Of a stretch of 27,766 bases of DNA, positions 1 through 6,882 are shown in pieces. Made by a program: the position numbers and the translations under genes. Under the pieces are notes generated by a model that saw only the letters and a list, made by a program, of their open reading frames with translations, had not been told where the DNA came from and made no database searches. Position 1 is the stretch's first letter; the number at the start of each line of letters is the position of its first letter. Origin of the DNA: a virus; the IMG/VR virus record IMGVR_UViG_3300028592_000072, positions 1-27,766 of that record, one strand, 5' to 3'.

Positions 1-1
1 C

Positions 2-151
2 ATTGTGACGGTTGCCGAGATTGGCGGGCACGACGTGACCATGCTCCAAAACGAGTATCTGAGGTCCCGCGAGGACTTGAAAATCAAGGCTGTAGAGGGT
101 GCTTTTGGAGGTCCCAACCACCACCCTATCACCCACGAAGGCGCATGTTAG
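2..151 (+). CDS. int: Tyrosine recombinase (phage integrase), C-terminal end, 5' truncated
   Basis: An open frame enters from the window edge and gives 49 residues before TAG at 149-151. The segment GGHDVTMLQNEYL matches the end of the tyrosine-recombinase catalytic domain: the GH motif supplies the second conserved histidine, and the tyrosine lies nine residues after it, the spacing found in XerD-type enzymes (GHxxxxxTxxxY). A short charged tail (SREDLKIKAVEGAFG) follows, as in many integrases. The Arg and first His boxes lie outside the window. The gene reads towards the tRNA-Leu fragment that starts 11 bp after its stop, the usual int-att arrangement of temperate phages that use tRNA genes. 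The family call rests on 49 residues only, but motif spacing and context agree. Confidence 0.8.
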   Translation: MVTVAEIGGHDVTMLQNEYLRSREDLKIKAVEGAFGGPNHHPITHEGAC

Positions 152-162
152 GTTCAATGCCG

Positions 163-221
163 CTACCTTGAGGTGGTAGTGCCCACAAGGCGTGAAGGTT
201 CGAGTCCTTTCCCGCGCACCA
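163..221 (+). other. 3' half of tRNA-Leu(GAG), probable attachment-site core (attP)
   Basis: From 163 on, the sequence folds as the 3' part of a type II tRNA. It has an anticodon stem CTACC/GGTAG (163-167/175-179) around the loop TTGAGGT (anticodon GAG, U33, G37) and a leucine-type long variable arm (180-193). A T arm GAAGG-TTCGAGT-CCTTT (194-210), acceptor 3' strand CCCGCGC (211-217), A73 and encoded CCA (219-221) follow. The 5' half is not convincing: 141-147 pairs at only 5 of 7 acceptor positions, and no D-loop GG is present. Identity that begins at the anticodon stem and runs to CCA is the classic footprint of an integrase using the anticodon loop of a tRNA gene. With the integrase immediately upstream, this is read as an att core rather than a working tRNA gene. 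Confidence 0.75.
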
Positions 222-228
222 GTCTAAA

Positions 229-264
229 ATCGCTCTATAAGGCATGAAAAACGCCAGGAGCGAT
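229..264. other. Inverted repeat / hairpin next to the att core
   Basis: ATCGCTC (229-235) pairs with GAGCGAT (258-264), with an inner GGC/GCC pair (241-243/253-255). On the minus strand the stem is followed by TTTTAGA, so it could be a weak terminator for minus-strand transcription, or an integrase/Xis-related palindrome. No role can be assigned. Confidence 0.3.
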
Positions 265-337
265 AACCCATGGAATCACCCACAGGGCGGCAGGATAAGC
301 GAGTGAACCCCCACGTGGTCACCCACGGAGTTAACCC

Positions 338-574
338 ATGAAAGAAGCCACCATCGACATCGACGGCCACAAAGTAAACGTTTCCAAGGTAGGGGATGAG
401 ATCTCGGCGAAGTTCGAGATCGACGGCATCTGGAAGGGAGTCTCGATGCGCGAGGGAAGAGACTCGGGATTCAGCGCCGCCAGGACAGGCGACAACGTCA
501 CGCTCTACGATTTCCCCAACGAAGCCGAGCAAGAGATACTGCGCCGCGCGATCGAGCAATATCTCGCTGAGTAA
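338..574 (+). CDS. Hypothetical protein, 78 aa
   Basis: I do not recognise this protein. It is acidic, with alternating short beta-like segments at the N-terminus (TIDIDGHKVNVSKV, ISAKFEIDG) and a helical acidic C-terminus (NEAEQEILRRAIEQYLAE). No signal peptide, membrane segment or DNA-binding motif is visible. The start is supported by GGAG at 327-330, seven bases before ATG. The stop codon overlaps the next start (TAATG), so the two genes are probably translated together. The pair lies between the att site and the end of the late operon and faces it. In an integrated prophage these would be end genes, a common place for accessory cargo. Confidence 0.7.
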   Translation: MKEATIDIDGHKVNVSKVGDEISAKFEIDGIWKGVSMREGRDSGFSAARTGDNVTLYDFPNEAEQEILRRAIEQYLAE

Positions 575-669
575 TGCCCCGCCGCTTCGTCCCCCGCATG
601 GTCATGGTCGGCTTGGTGTGCCTGCTTGCCTATCAGGTCGGTGTTTGGCTGTCGCCGTGGTTTAGGTGA
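574..669 (+). CDS. 31-residue single-pass membrane peptide
   Basis: A short gene starts inside the stop of the previous one (TAATG, one-base overlap) and ends with TGA at 667-669. After a basic N-terminus (MPRRFVPR) there is one hydrophobic stretch (MVMVGLVCLLAYQVGVWLSPWF), giving an N-in, C-out single-pass topology by the positive-inside rule. Translational coupling and the clear membrane segment argue for a real gene despite its size. It could be a small toxin, an exclusion or lysis-related peptide, or a cargo membrane peptide; nothing in the sequence decides. Confidence 0.5.
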   Translation: MPRRFVPRMVMVGLVCLLAYQVGVWLSPWFR

Positions 670-674
670 GGCAC

Positions 675-700
675 AAAAAAAGAGCCCTCCGAAGAGGGCT
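675..700 (-). terminator. Intrinsic terminator of the late minus-strand operon
   Basis: On the minus strand, AGCCCTC-TTCG-GAGGGCT forms a perfect 7-bp stem closed by an extra-stable C(UUCG)G tetraloop, followed directly by C and seven T residues. It lies 24 bp after the stop codon of the glycosidase, the last gene of the operon. On the plus strand there is no U-tract after the stem, so it should act mainly leftwards; the two plus-strand genes end just before it. Confidence 0.92.
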
Positions 701-723
701 GCGTCCTAAAATCCACGCTTTAT

Positions 724-1779
724 TTATGCAGGAACCGCGCCTGTTAACGCCCGATAGGTGAACGTCGGCGCATTGGGATAGAACGGGTCTGGCACGGCCT
801 CGAGCGGCACGCCGGCATTCATGACGTACTCGACGCCCTGCATCTTGCACGCAAGCCACCTGAAAGCCTCCATTCGCGCCTCGTCTGCGGCCATCGGCCA
901 ACCTTCGGGATCCCGGTCGATCGCCACGCCCGAGAGCATGTCCTCATGGGAAGTGGCATAGGCGTAGGGGAGGATCGCCTGGGCGCCCAACGTCAGCATC
1001 CGCGAGTAGAGTGCAATCTCGGACTCCTGCCTGAACGGGTTGGGCCAAGGGGAGCCGCCCTCTAACATGGCGAGCGGCTTGGACTTGTCGAGCCTTTCGA
1101 ATCCTGCCGTGCCGTCAGGGTACTGCTTGTTCCAAGTCGACCAGTTGGGATACTTGACCGCGAATGCGTAGCGGATTGTCTGCCCGTTTACTTCCTTCTT
1201 TTCAGGGTGCCCCGCATAGACGTGCGCGGTTTCTATCTCGCCCATCGGACCGCCTTGGATGGATGCGTTCGATCCGAACAGGAGCCCCTTGTATCCCGCC
1301 TTCCTGATCAACTCGCATTGGGCGTCGAAGACTGCCTGCGACGTTGGCGCGGGTTCGTTCACCGGGCAAGCCATCACGACGTTCGAAAGGTCGACATCCC
1401 CACAGAACCGTTTGACGTGCTCGGACCATCCCGCAAAGTCGCCTTTTGCAAGTCTTGACTTTTCAAAGGCTTCGCTGCAGAACTCGACGGCAAGCGGGAT
1501 GCCCTTGGACTTTGCCGCTCCGAAGTAGTAATTGAGCCTTGGCCCGTGCGCCCCCCAATTGGCGATGAGGAACTTGTCGATATGGTGGGGCCTGATGAGC
1601 CTTGCCCCGTTGCGCTTGTGCTTGCGTAGCCACGCGTGCGCCTGGGTGCTCGAGGTCGGGAAGCAACTCGACCCGGTCGTCGAATAGCCTGCCACAAGCA
1701 CGCGCTTCCCTTCGGCGTCGGTGAAGTCCTTCGACCACGGCGCGGGGAAGGTTTTGAGGAATGTAAGGTCGGCTGGCAT
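724..1779 (-). CDS. Clan GH-A (GH5-like) glycoside hydrolase, probable virion depolymerase or lysis-aiding enzyme
   Basis: The 351-residue protein has the layout of a clan GH-A TIM barrel. It contains a strand-4 motif NEP (N141-E142-P143, E142 as acid/base) and, about 100 residues later, E240 in AMLEGGS, the position expected for the strand-7 nucleophile. These spacings fit GH5-type endoglycosidases. No signal peptide or membrane segment is seen. The frame stays open for 34 residues upstream, but that extension runs antisense through the plus-strand gene at 1792 and is low-complexity Arg/Gln-rich, so ATG 1779 is preferred; no clear ribosome site precedes it. As last gene of the tail/fibre block it probably degrades a cell-surface polysaccharide. 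It carries no recognisable tail-attachment domain, so it may be a soluble enzyme. The substrate is unknown. Confidence 0.7.
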   Translation of the reverse strand: MPADLTFLKTFPAPWSKDFTDAEGKRVLVAGYSTTGSSCFPTSSTQAHAWLRKHKRNGARLIRPHHIDKFLIANWGAHGPRLNYYFGAAKSKGIPLAVEFCSEAFEKSRLAKGDFAGWSEHVKRFCGDVDLSNVVMACPVNEPAPTSQAVFDAQCELIRKAGYKGLLFGSNASIQGGPMGEIETAHVYAGHPEKKEVNGQTIRYAFAVKYPNWSTWNKQYPDGTAGFERLDKSKPLAMLEGGSPWPNPFRQESEIALYSRMLTLGAQAILPYAYATSHEDMLSGVAIDRDPEGWPMAADEARMEAFRWLACKMQGVEYVMNAGVPLEAVPDPFYPNAPTFTYRALTGAVPA

Positions 1780-1785
1780 TATAAT
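1780..1785 (+). promoter_or_regulatory. -10 element TATAAT for a leaderless plus-strand gene
   Basis: A consensus TATAAT ends six bases before the ATG at 1792, so transcription would begin at or next to the A of the start codon. The hexamer sits in the 10-bp palindrome CATTATAATG (1777-1786), whose left half is the start codon of the opposite-strand glycosidase. No good -35 is at standard spacing (TTGAGG at 1754-1759 is 20 bp away), and there is no Shine-Dalgarno before the ATG. The promoter is inferred. Confidence 0.5.
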
Positions 1786-1791
1786 GAAGCC

Positions 1792-1953
1792 ATGGATTGG
1801 ATACCTTGGGCTCTCCTGGCGGTCTCGGTTGCGCTGAACGTGGCGCTCGGTTTGCTGTTGCTTCGCTCGATCGACTGGCACTTGGCGACGATGTCGAAGG
1901 TGCCGCCCAAGCCGACGACACGGTACAAGCCGCCAACGGTCTCAGAAAACTAG
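1792..1953 (+). CDS. 53-residue membrane protein on the strand opposite the late operon
   Basis: The protein is a single transmembrane helix (residues about 4-25, WIPWALLAVSVALNVALGLL) followed by a basic, proline-rich tail (KVPPKPTTRYKPPT). It lies between two minus-strand genes, with its start 12 bp from the glycosidase start and its end overlapping the LamG-like gene by 12 bp. Hydrophobic organisation and the -10 element at the start codon support a real gene, apparently translated without a leader. Its isolated orientation is that of a moron expressed independently of the late operon. It could act in superinfection exclusion or as a lysis accessory (holin- or spanin-like topology); neither can be shown. 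Over most of its length it is antisense only to a non-coding gap. Confidence 0.65.
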   Translation: MDWIPWALLAVSVALNVALGLLLLRSIDWHLATMSKVPPKPTTRYKPPTVSEN

Positions 1954-2694
1954 CACTTGGTTTCGCCGCCTGATAGCTGGCGAACCGCCGCCGCCCGCAG
2001 AGGCTGGAGCGAGTTGGAAGCCTATCGGGTTGAAGATTCGGGGATGGTCGGCGTAGGCTGCAACGGCGACCGTCCTCGACGAGCCAAGCAGGTTGTTCTC
2101 GGGGTCGTTTCTGCCGATGAGTGGAAGGTACTCGACCAAAGAGAACGGCGCGACGAGAGCCGGAGAGAACCCAAGCGCCAACGAAGCCTTTTCGCCTGCC
2201 CCGAGGTTGCTGTCGTACCGTCCGTATTCGGCCATCGTGCCCATGCACGACGAGCTGCTGATCGAGGGGGAAGTGTTGCCGATGTACTCGTTTGAACTGA
2301 CGTTGTAGGTGACGAGCGCAGACGTCCGTTGCGAAAGTTGGCTGCCGTCCTTATAGAGCGTGCAGACGTTGGCGGCGTCGTTCCACTCGAACATCCAGTG
2401 CGCCCAGGTGCCCGAGGTGAAAAGCCCGGTGTCGGCAAGTACTATGCGATCGTCGTCTGTCGGCGAGACCTTGAGCCACCCGCAATAGATGTTGTTGTCG
2501 CTGAACTTCTGGAATCCAAGCCGGTCGTTGAGGGTATTGGCTTCATAGAGAAAAAAGTTGTGGTCGACGCTGTCGCCGGAGTTCCAACCCGGCTTGAACC
2601 AAAAGGAGATCAGCCCGCCCCCGCCCGCCGCTGGAAAGTCCTCGGGCGAAGCCTTCGAGATACGGTCTGCCGCGTTTGCGAATATCCGGGCCAT
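1942..2694 (-). CDS. LamG/concanavalin-like lectin fold tail protein
   Basis: The 250-residue protein opens with RIFANAADRISKASPEDFPAAGG and then shows the LamG/ConA-like pattern: SFWFKP (about 30-35), FFLYE, TWAHWMFEWN and LYKDGSQL (middle), and EYIGNTSPS. This matches the beta-sandwich modules used by phage fibres and other proteins to bind glycans. The C-terminus (ASAGGGGSPAIRRRNQVLVF) is Gly-rich then basic. The start overlaps the previous stop by one base. Its position between the tail-tip genes and a glycosidase suggests a virion-bound receptor-recognition protein. Fold assignment is by motif memory, without structure comparison. Confidence 0.65.
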   Translation of the reverse strand: MARIFANAADRISKASPEDFPAAGGGGLISFWFKPGWNSGDSVDHNFFLYEANTLNDRLGFQKFSDNNIYCGWLKVSPTDDDRIVLADTGLFTSGTWAHWMFEWNDAANVCTLYKDGSQLSQRTSALVTYNVSSNEYIGNTSPSISSSSCMGTMAEYGRYDSNLGAGEKASLALGFSPALVAPFSLVEYLPLIGRNDPENNLLGSSRTVAVAAYADHPRIFNPIGFQLAPASAGGGGSPAIRRRNQVLVF

Positions 2695-3188
2695 TAGGTT
2701 TCCTTGATCTCGACGGCGACGAGCTCGGCGTCACCGGTCATGTCGTCGGTGCCCGAAGTTCCATCGGCGTCCCTGGTCACTTTGAGCCTGAACGCGCCCC
2801 CTGCCGCAAGAGAGTCCATTTCAGCGCCATCGGCGTGCGCGATGCTCGTGACGGTCTCAATGCCGTTGGTGCCGTTTGCGGTGCCTCCCGCGCTGTTGGC
2901 AGAGGCGAAACTGTCGCCGTCCAGGTCGAGCCCGGATAGAGCCTCGATCGCCGTTTGCCATCGGCAAGATCCAGAGGTTGCGGAAGTCGCCGCCCAATGG
3001 AGGTAGATCGTAATGCCGCCGCCGCCGTAGTTTCGCGGAAGGACACCGAGGAACACCGCGACTTCGTCCGCGCTCGGGTCGAAGTCCAGAACCGGGCGGT
3101 TGTTGCGAAGGTCGAGAGTCGCCCCGCTCGCGTTGGGCTGCTGGTTGTGCTGCGGGGTAAAGCATGCAAGGGTATCGCCGGATGCCAT
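2694..3188 (-). CDS. Fibre- or baseplate-associated structural protein, 164 aa
   Basis: A beta-rich, acidic protein with a Gly/Ala/Thr-rich middle (SANSAGGTANGTNGIETV) and alternating strand-like segments at both ends (LDFDPSADEVAVFLGVLP near the start, GAFRLKVTRDADGT and DAELVAVEIKET at the end). This composition is typical of small phage tail-fibre or fibre-adaptor proteins. A short segment (YGGGGITIYLHWAATS, about residues 54-69) resembles repeats seen in tail appendages. No enzymatic motif is visible. It is joined to both neighbours with almost no spacing (1-nt overlap downstream, 4-nt gap upstream), so it belongs to the appendage group. Function is inferred from position. Confidence 0.55.
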   Translation of the reverse strand: MASGDTLACFTPQHNQQPNASGATLDLRNNRPVLDFDPSADEVAVFLGVLPRNYGGGGITIYLHWAATSATSGSCRWQTAIEALSGLDLDGDSFASANSAGGTANGTNGIETVTSIAHADGAEMDSLAAGGAFRLKVTRDADGTSGTDDMTGDAELVAVEIKET

Positions 3189-3192
3189 TTCG

Positions 3193-3942
3193 TTAAGTCC
3201 TCGTCACCTTGAGAATCAGGTAACAGCGTGTGATCGTCGTGCATGAATCCACATTGAAGATAATCACGTCCCCCGCAGCGACCGACCGCGTCGTCCAGTT
3301 CGTGAGGTCGGTATCTTGCGCCTTGATCGCGCCGGATATCGCGGGGTCGTTGGAGTTGGTCATCGAATCGCCGGAGTCAGGCGGGTAGTTCGCGTATGTG
3401 TCCTTCCAAACCCCAATGTCGATCGATCCGGACTGGTCGGCAAGCAGTGTCCACTCGTCGATCCTGAAGTTGTACGTCGCCATCAGTAGGGACACTTGGT
3501 TGTCGGGGATTTCCGCGCCTGCACCGTCGAAGGCCACAACGATCGTTCCCGGCAGACCCGCACCCGAATCGTCGGCAAAGTGCTGAACCCAGCCGTCCGC
3601 GACGATGGCGCTGATCCCCTGCGAAACCGTTCGCCACGTCCCCGAAGCCCCGTAGCGGACCTTCACGGCGAACGCCCCGGTCGTCTCGTTTACCACGATG
3701 CGCGTGCCGGTGTTCATGGCAAGCGGCAAAGTGATCTCCGCATCGCTCCCCAAAGAGCCGGTCACCCTGATCACGCCCTTTTGCGCGTTGGCCGTCGAGA
3801 CGGTCGTAGCCCCGCCCGTGGTCGAGAGCGCATAGATGCCGACAATGCCGTCGAGCACCTCCAAGGCGTCGTTTATCGTGACCTCTTTTTGAGCTTGTGC
3901 GGCTTCGACCAAGGTCGCCCCGAAGTTGTCTGTTACTGCCAT
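3193..3942 (-). CDS. Tail-fibre/appendage protein with DUF2793-like N-terminus
   Basis: The first 30 residues contain LVEAAQAQKEVTINDALEVL, which follows the DUF2793 signature AQAQKxVTxNEAL..LD found in GTA and phage tail proteins of the DUF2460-type tail family. The middle (TLPLAMNTGTRIVVNETTGA, VRYGASGTWRTVSQG) is a repeated beta-strand pattern. The end (IGVWKDTYANYPPDSGDSM through SVAAGDVIIFNVDSCT) resembles the terminal domain of many phage tail appendage proteins. The start codon directly abuts the tail-tip gene's stop, so the two are expressed together. Probably virion-attached; the host ligand is unknown. Confidence 0.65.
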   Translation of the reverse strand: MAVTDNFGATLVEAAQAQKEVTINDALEVLDGIVGIYALSTTGGATTVSTANAQKGVIRVTGSLGSDAEITLPLAMNTGTRIVVNETTGAFAVKVRYGASGTWRTVSQGISAIVADGWVQHFADDSGAGLPGTIVVAFDGAGAEIPDNQVSLLMATYNFRIDEWTLLADQSGSIDIGVWKDTYANYPPDSGDSMTNSNDPAISGAIKAQDTDLTNWTTRSVAAGDVIIFNVDSCTTITRCYLILKVTRT

Positions 3943-6882
3943 TTAGATCGTTGCCTCTGTTACATAGCCTCTGAGTGAATACTTGCCGAGTTGGTAGACC
4001 CTGACCGTGATCGGATCGCCAGGTGTGAACCCGTCCGTAGTCTGGTTTGCCGCCGAATAGGATGCCGTCTCGCTCGAAAGCCCGGTGATGGTTCGAACGA
4101 CCGATGCCCCGTCCCAAATGTCGACCTCGTAGGCTTCGACATCTTCGGAGAGTGGGACGTCCTCATAGTCGCGAAGCTGCCCGCCCATTCGCGTGCGCCG
4201 CTTCCAGGTGATGGTGAGGTTGTTGCCGCCGTCGCGGGAACCTTCCACGTCGACCGGCGAATAGCACTTGTATTCGAGCCCCTCGATCAGGACCGTCTGC
4301 GCAACCACGTCGCCCAAGGTCTGGCCGGACGACACGCCCTTGACGTAGAGCGTCTTATTGATCATTTCGTCGCCCAACGGCTCGTAGTGGACCGCATCTG
4401 GCGAAAGCATCGTGAACGTCGTGCCTGAGACGTGCGACTCGATCACGGTGCCGCGGCGACCGCGAAGGAATCCCGAAAGCTGGTAATGCCCGTCGCCCAG
4501 GAGCGTTGCGGTCATGAACTGGACAACCTCGTCGCCGATCCTGGCCGCGTTTGCGCCGTTGAGCATTTCCATGAGGGAAACCGATTCCAAAGTCGTCCCC
4601 GCTGGAATCGTGACCTCGATGATCGAATCCTCATCCACAAGGCCGGTCGTGCCGAATGTCGGCAGGACGTCGATCGTCTCGCCGATGATCGCGGGCATGA
4701 CCAGGCTCTCGACAAACTCGTAGGTGCTTCCCGAGTCCCGGGAAATGTAGACGTCGCACCCGAGCCACCCGTCGCCGCCGCACGCCGCCATGTAGAGCCC
4801 AACCGATTCGCCGTGCTCGTCGACCAGCGCGTTGCCGTTCCAAACGACCAGGGTCGAATTGCCCGGTCGGATCAGTTCCCCGCCGTCCGTTCCCGAATCG
4901 CCGCCGACTGCGGGCTGGTCTGCTACGTCGTCGTCGTCGGTGACGGCAGAGACCGCCATTTCGCTGATCAAGCCGATGTCGCACCGCACGATCTTGCACC
5001 GGACGTTCTCGCCTGCTATGGGGACCGTGACGACGTCGCCCGGGGCATAGCGGTAGTATTTCGGGCCAAGCCTGAAGGTCGGCGACTCACGCTGAAGCCA
5101 AAGCCGGTAGAGCAGTTCCTCGGCCTTGGGGCGCGCCATGTCGTCGGTCATGGTCAGCGCGGTCCCGATGGTCCGCACCTCGTCGACGTGGCCCTTGGTG
5201 TGCCTTACAGCCGATTGGACGCCCTGCTGGAAAGCCTTGCCCCGAATGACGTAGTTCAGATCGACCCGCGCTGGAATCTCAAGGTCCGGAGTCCTGCCGA
5301 CCCTGATCCTTTCCTCGCTGCGGTTGTCGCCGGTGACCGCGCCAAGGTCGTCGCTTGGGATGGTGACTTGCGAAGCCCCGCCCGTTTCGACCGACCGAAC
5401 CTCGCCGTCCACTTCGACAAGGTCCACGCCGTGAACCAACAACGGGCTTGCGATCGCGTCTGCCCCGCTCATTCGCGAGGGGACCATGTAGCCCAGGCAC
5501 GCGGCGTCTGCGTCCGAGTTGTCGTACTCGGTGCCGTCGAGCCCGCAACGGTCCATCACGTCGTCGAGGATGTCCGAGAGCGGGAAGGTGTTCGAAAAGT
5601 TCTCGTAGGCATAGACGACCAGGTTGTCGATCTCCACGCCGTCAGCGATCACGCCGATGCCGTTGATCCCGCCCGTCTGCCAGATGCCGCAATAGTAGGA
5701 GCCGGGAAGGGCATCGCACGCCGATTGGCAAACGAGGGTCCACTCGTCGGCAGAGTCGGCGCGATAGTAGCCGTATGCCACCCCCGCATCGACCACGAGC
5801 CGCAACTGATAGGGGTCGTCGCTCGAGAGCGGCAAGTCGATCGCGTACTCGTCGAGCTGCGGGTTTGCGCTGCCGCCGCTGATGTCGTAGAGCCTGAACC
5901 CGGCAAAGTCGGGGTCGGACGGCGATGCAGCCGACATATAGACGAACGCCGCAACGCCTCCCGGGTTGATCCCGATCGTTGGGATTCCGACCGCTACGCC
6001 GGCGCTTAGAACGGAGTTGCTCGTGCGGGTGTTGCCAACGGCAAAGAAGTCGCACCGGGCATCGACCGCACTCGGTGTGATCGCGTAATCGATCGCATAC
6101 AGCCCGCCGCCCTGGACGGCCGTGTTCCATCTGAGCCGGTTGTTGACGATGGCGCTCGCGCCCGAGACGTTGAGTTCTTCCCAAGCCTCTCCCGATGGCG
6201 CGCCGGATCCCGGTTCCGGAGTCGTCGTATGGTCGGTGAGGCCCGTATTGTTTGCGTCGGTGAACGTGTCTTCAAGCAGGGCCGTGACGCCTTCGCCGGT
6301 TTCGAAGCTGAGGTTGGGGATCCTGCCGCCAAAAGCGGTGAGGTCCATGTCCTTGAACAGGACGGTGTAAACGCCTCGGTAGCCGGGAACGTTGCCCGCG
6401 CCCTCGATCGCCTCTATGAACGACGAGACGACCTGCGCCTCGTTTCCGTCCAGGAACTCGATTTCATAGTCGCTGATCCCGTTCTCGTAGATGACCTTGT
6501 CGTCTGCCCAAATCCGCGAGACTCCAGAGATCAGCCCCGCCTCGCAAACGTAAACAAGGAACGACCGCGAGTAGGTGTAGGTTTTGACCGTCTGGCCGCC
6601 ACCGCCCGACGCCCCTCCGACTTGCTCTCGCTTGACGTGCTCGACCAGGTCGTCAGCCCATACGATATTGCCGCCGACGCGGGTGTTCCCGTAGCAGATC
6701 GGGATCATCGTGCCGTATGCAGAGCCCGAGATCCTGGCGTCGTCGATCTTGCCGCGCTCGATGGTCGGCAGTTTCGGGGGGAACAAGAGCCCGCCGATTT
6801 GCACGCCGATGGCAAAGCCGAGCTGCGGGTTGCCGAACGATGCGCCGATCCCCGCGCCCACTGCGCCGAAAACTAGCGTCAT
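3943..6882 (-). CDS. Tail-tip host-specificity protein (J-like / RcGTA gp15-like) with inserted lectin-like domain
   Basis: At 979 residues, this is the largest protein here. It starts with a hydrophobic glycine-rich segment (FGAVGAGIGASFGNPQLGFAIG) and a conserved tail-hub motif (SGSAYGTMIPICYGNTRVGG, 52-71), as in the large proteins that follow NlpC/P60 genes in GTA-type tails. Residues about 205-428 look like a separate jelly-roll (LamG-like) module beginning EDTFTDANNTGLTDHT. Hub-like sequence then resumes (VDRCG-type region from 440, HGVDLVEVDGEV near 484-495). The C-terminal part (about 880-979) resembles a fibronectin-III-like module (NLTITWKRRTRMGG, AYEVDIWDGASVVRTITGLS). It probably closes the tail tip and carries receptor-binding domains. 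Overlaps the NlpC/P60 gene by 4 nt. Confidence 0.8.
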   Translation of the reverse strand: MTLVFGAVGAGIGASFGNPQLGFAIGVQIGGLLFPPKLPTIERGKIDDARISGSAYGTMIPICYGNTRVGGNIVWADDLVEHVKREQVGGASGGGGQTVKTYTYSRSFLVYVCEAGLISGVSRIWADDKVIYENGISDYEIEFLDGNEAQVVSSFIEAIEGAGNVPGYRGVYTVLFKDMDLTAFGGRIPNLSFETGEGVTALLEDTFTDANNTGLTDHTTTPEPGSGAPSGEAWEELNVSGASAIVNNRLRWNTAVQGGGLYAIDYAITPSAVDARCDFFAVGNTRTSNSVLSAGVAVGIPTIGINPGGVAAFVYMSAASPSDPDFAGFRLYDISGGSANPQLDEYAIDLPLSSDDPYQLRLVVDAGVAYGYYRADSADEWTLVCQSACDALPGSYYCGIWQTGGINGIGVIADGVEIDNLVVYAYENFSNTFPLSDILDDVMDRCGLDGTEYDNSDADAACLGYMVPSRMSGADAIASPLLVHGVDLVEVDGEVRSVETGGASQVTIPSDDLGAVTGDNRSEERIRVGRTPDLEIPARVDLNYVIRGKAFQQGVQSAVRHTKGHVDEVRTIGTALTMTDDMARPKAEELLYRLWLQRESPTFRLGPKYYRYAPGDVVTVPIAGENVRCKIVRCDIGLISEMAVSAVTDDDDVADQPAVGGDSGTDGGELIRPGNSTLVVWNGNALVDEHGESVGLYMAACGGDGWLGCDVYISRDSGSTYEFVESLVMPAIIGETIDVLPTFGTTGLVDEDSIIEVTIPAGTTLESVSLMEMLNGANAARIGDEVVQFMTATLLGDGHYQLSGFLRGRRGTVIESHVSGTTFTMLSPDAVHYEPLGDEMINKTLYVKGVSSGQTLGDVVAQTVLIEGLEYKCYSPVDVEGSRDGGNNLTITWKRRTRMGGQLRDYEDVPLSEDVEAYEVDIWDGASVVRTITGLSSETASYSAANQTTDGFTPGDPITVRVYQLGKYSLRGYVTEATI

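Larger units (their letters stand above)
129..326 (+). repeat. Three direct copies of octamer TCACCCAC flanking the att core
   Basis: TCACCCAC occurs at 129-136, 276-283 and 319-326, one copy left and two copies right of the tRNA-Leu fragment. A second short repeat, TAACCCATG, occurs at 264-272 and 332-340, the latter overlapping the start codon of the 78-aa gene. Short direct repeats on both sides of a tyrosine-integrase core are the expected form of arm-type integrase sites. That role is inference; no footprint or relative was compared. The first copy lies inside the integrase reading frame. Confidence 0.45.

Noticed and set aside
141-221. Complete tRNA-Leu gene
   Set aside because: The 5' part pairs at only 5 of 7 acceptor positions, the D loop is too short and lacks GG, and it overlaps the integrase stop. 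The 3' half alone is convincing.
1780-1881. N-terminal extension of the glycosidase to 1881
   Set aside because: The added residues are Arg/Gln-rich, run antisense through the plus-strand membrane gene and do not resemble a signal peptide or barrel start.
4432-6009. 525-codon plus-strand frame inside the tail-tip gene
   Set aside because: Antisense to a recognised gene, Arg/Asp/Val-rich from GC-biased codon positions, no ribosome site. It is a GC artefact, as is the 582-codon frame opposite the helicase (25627-27375).
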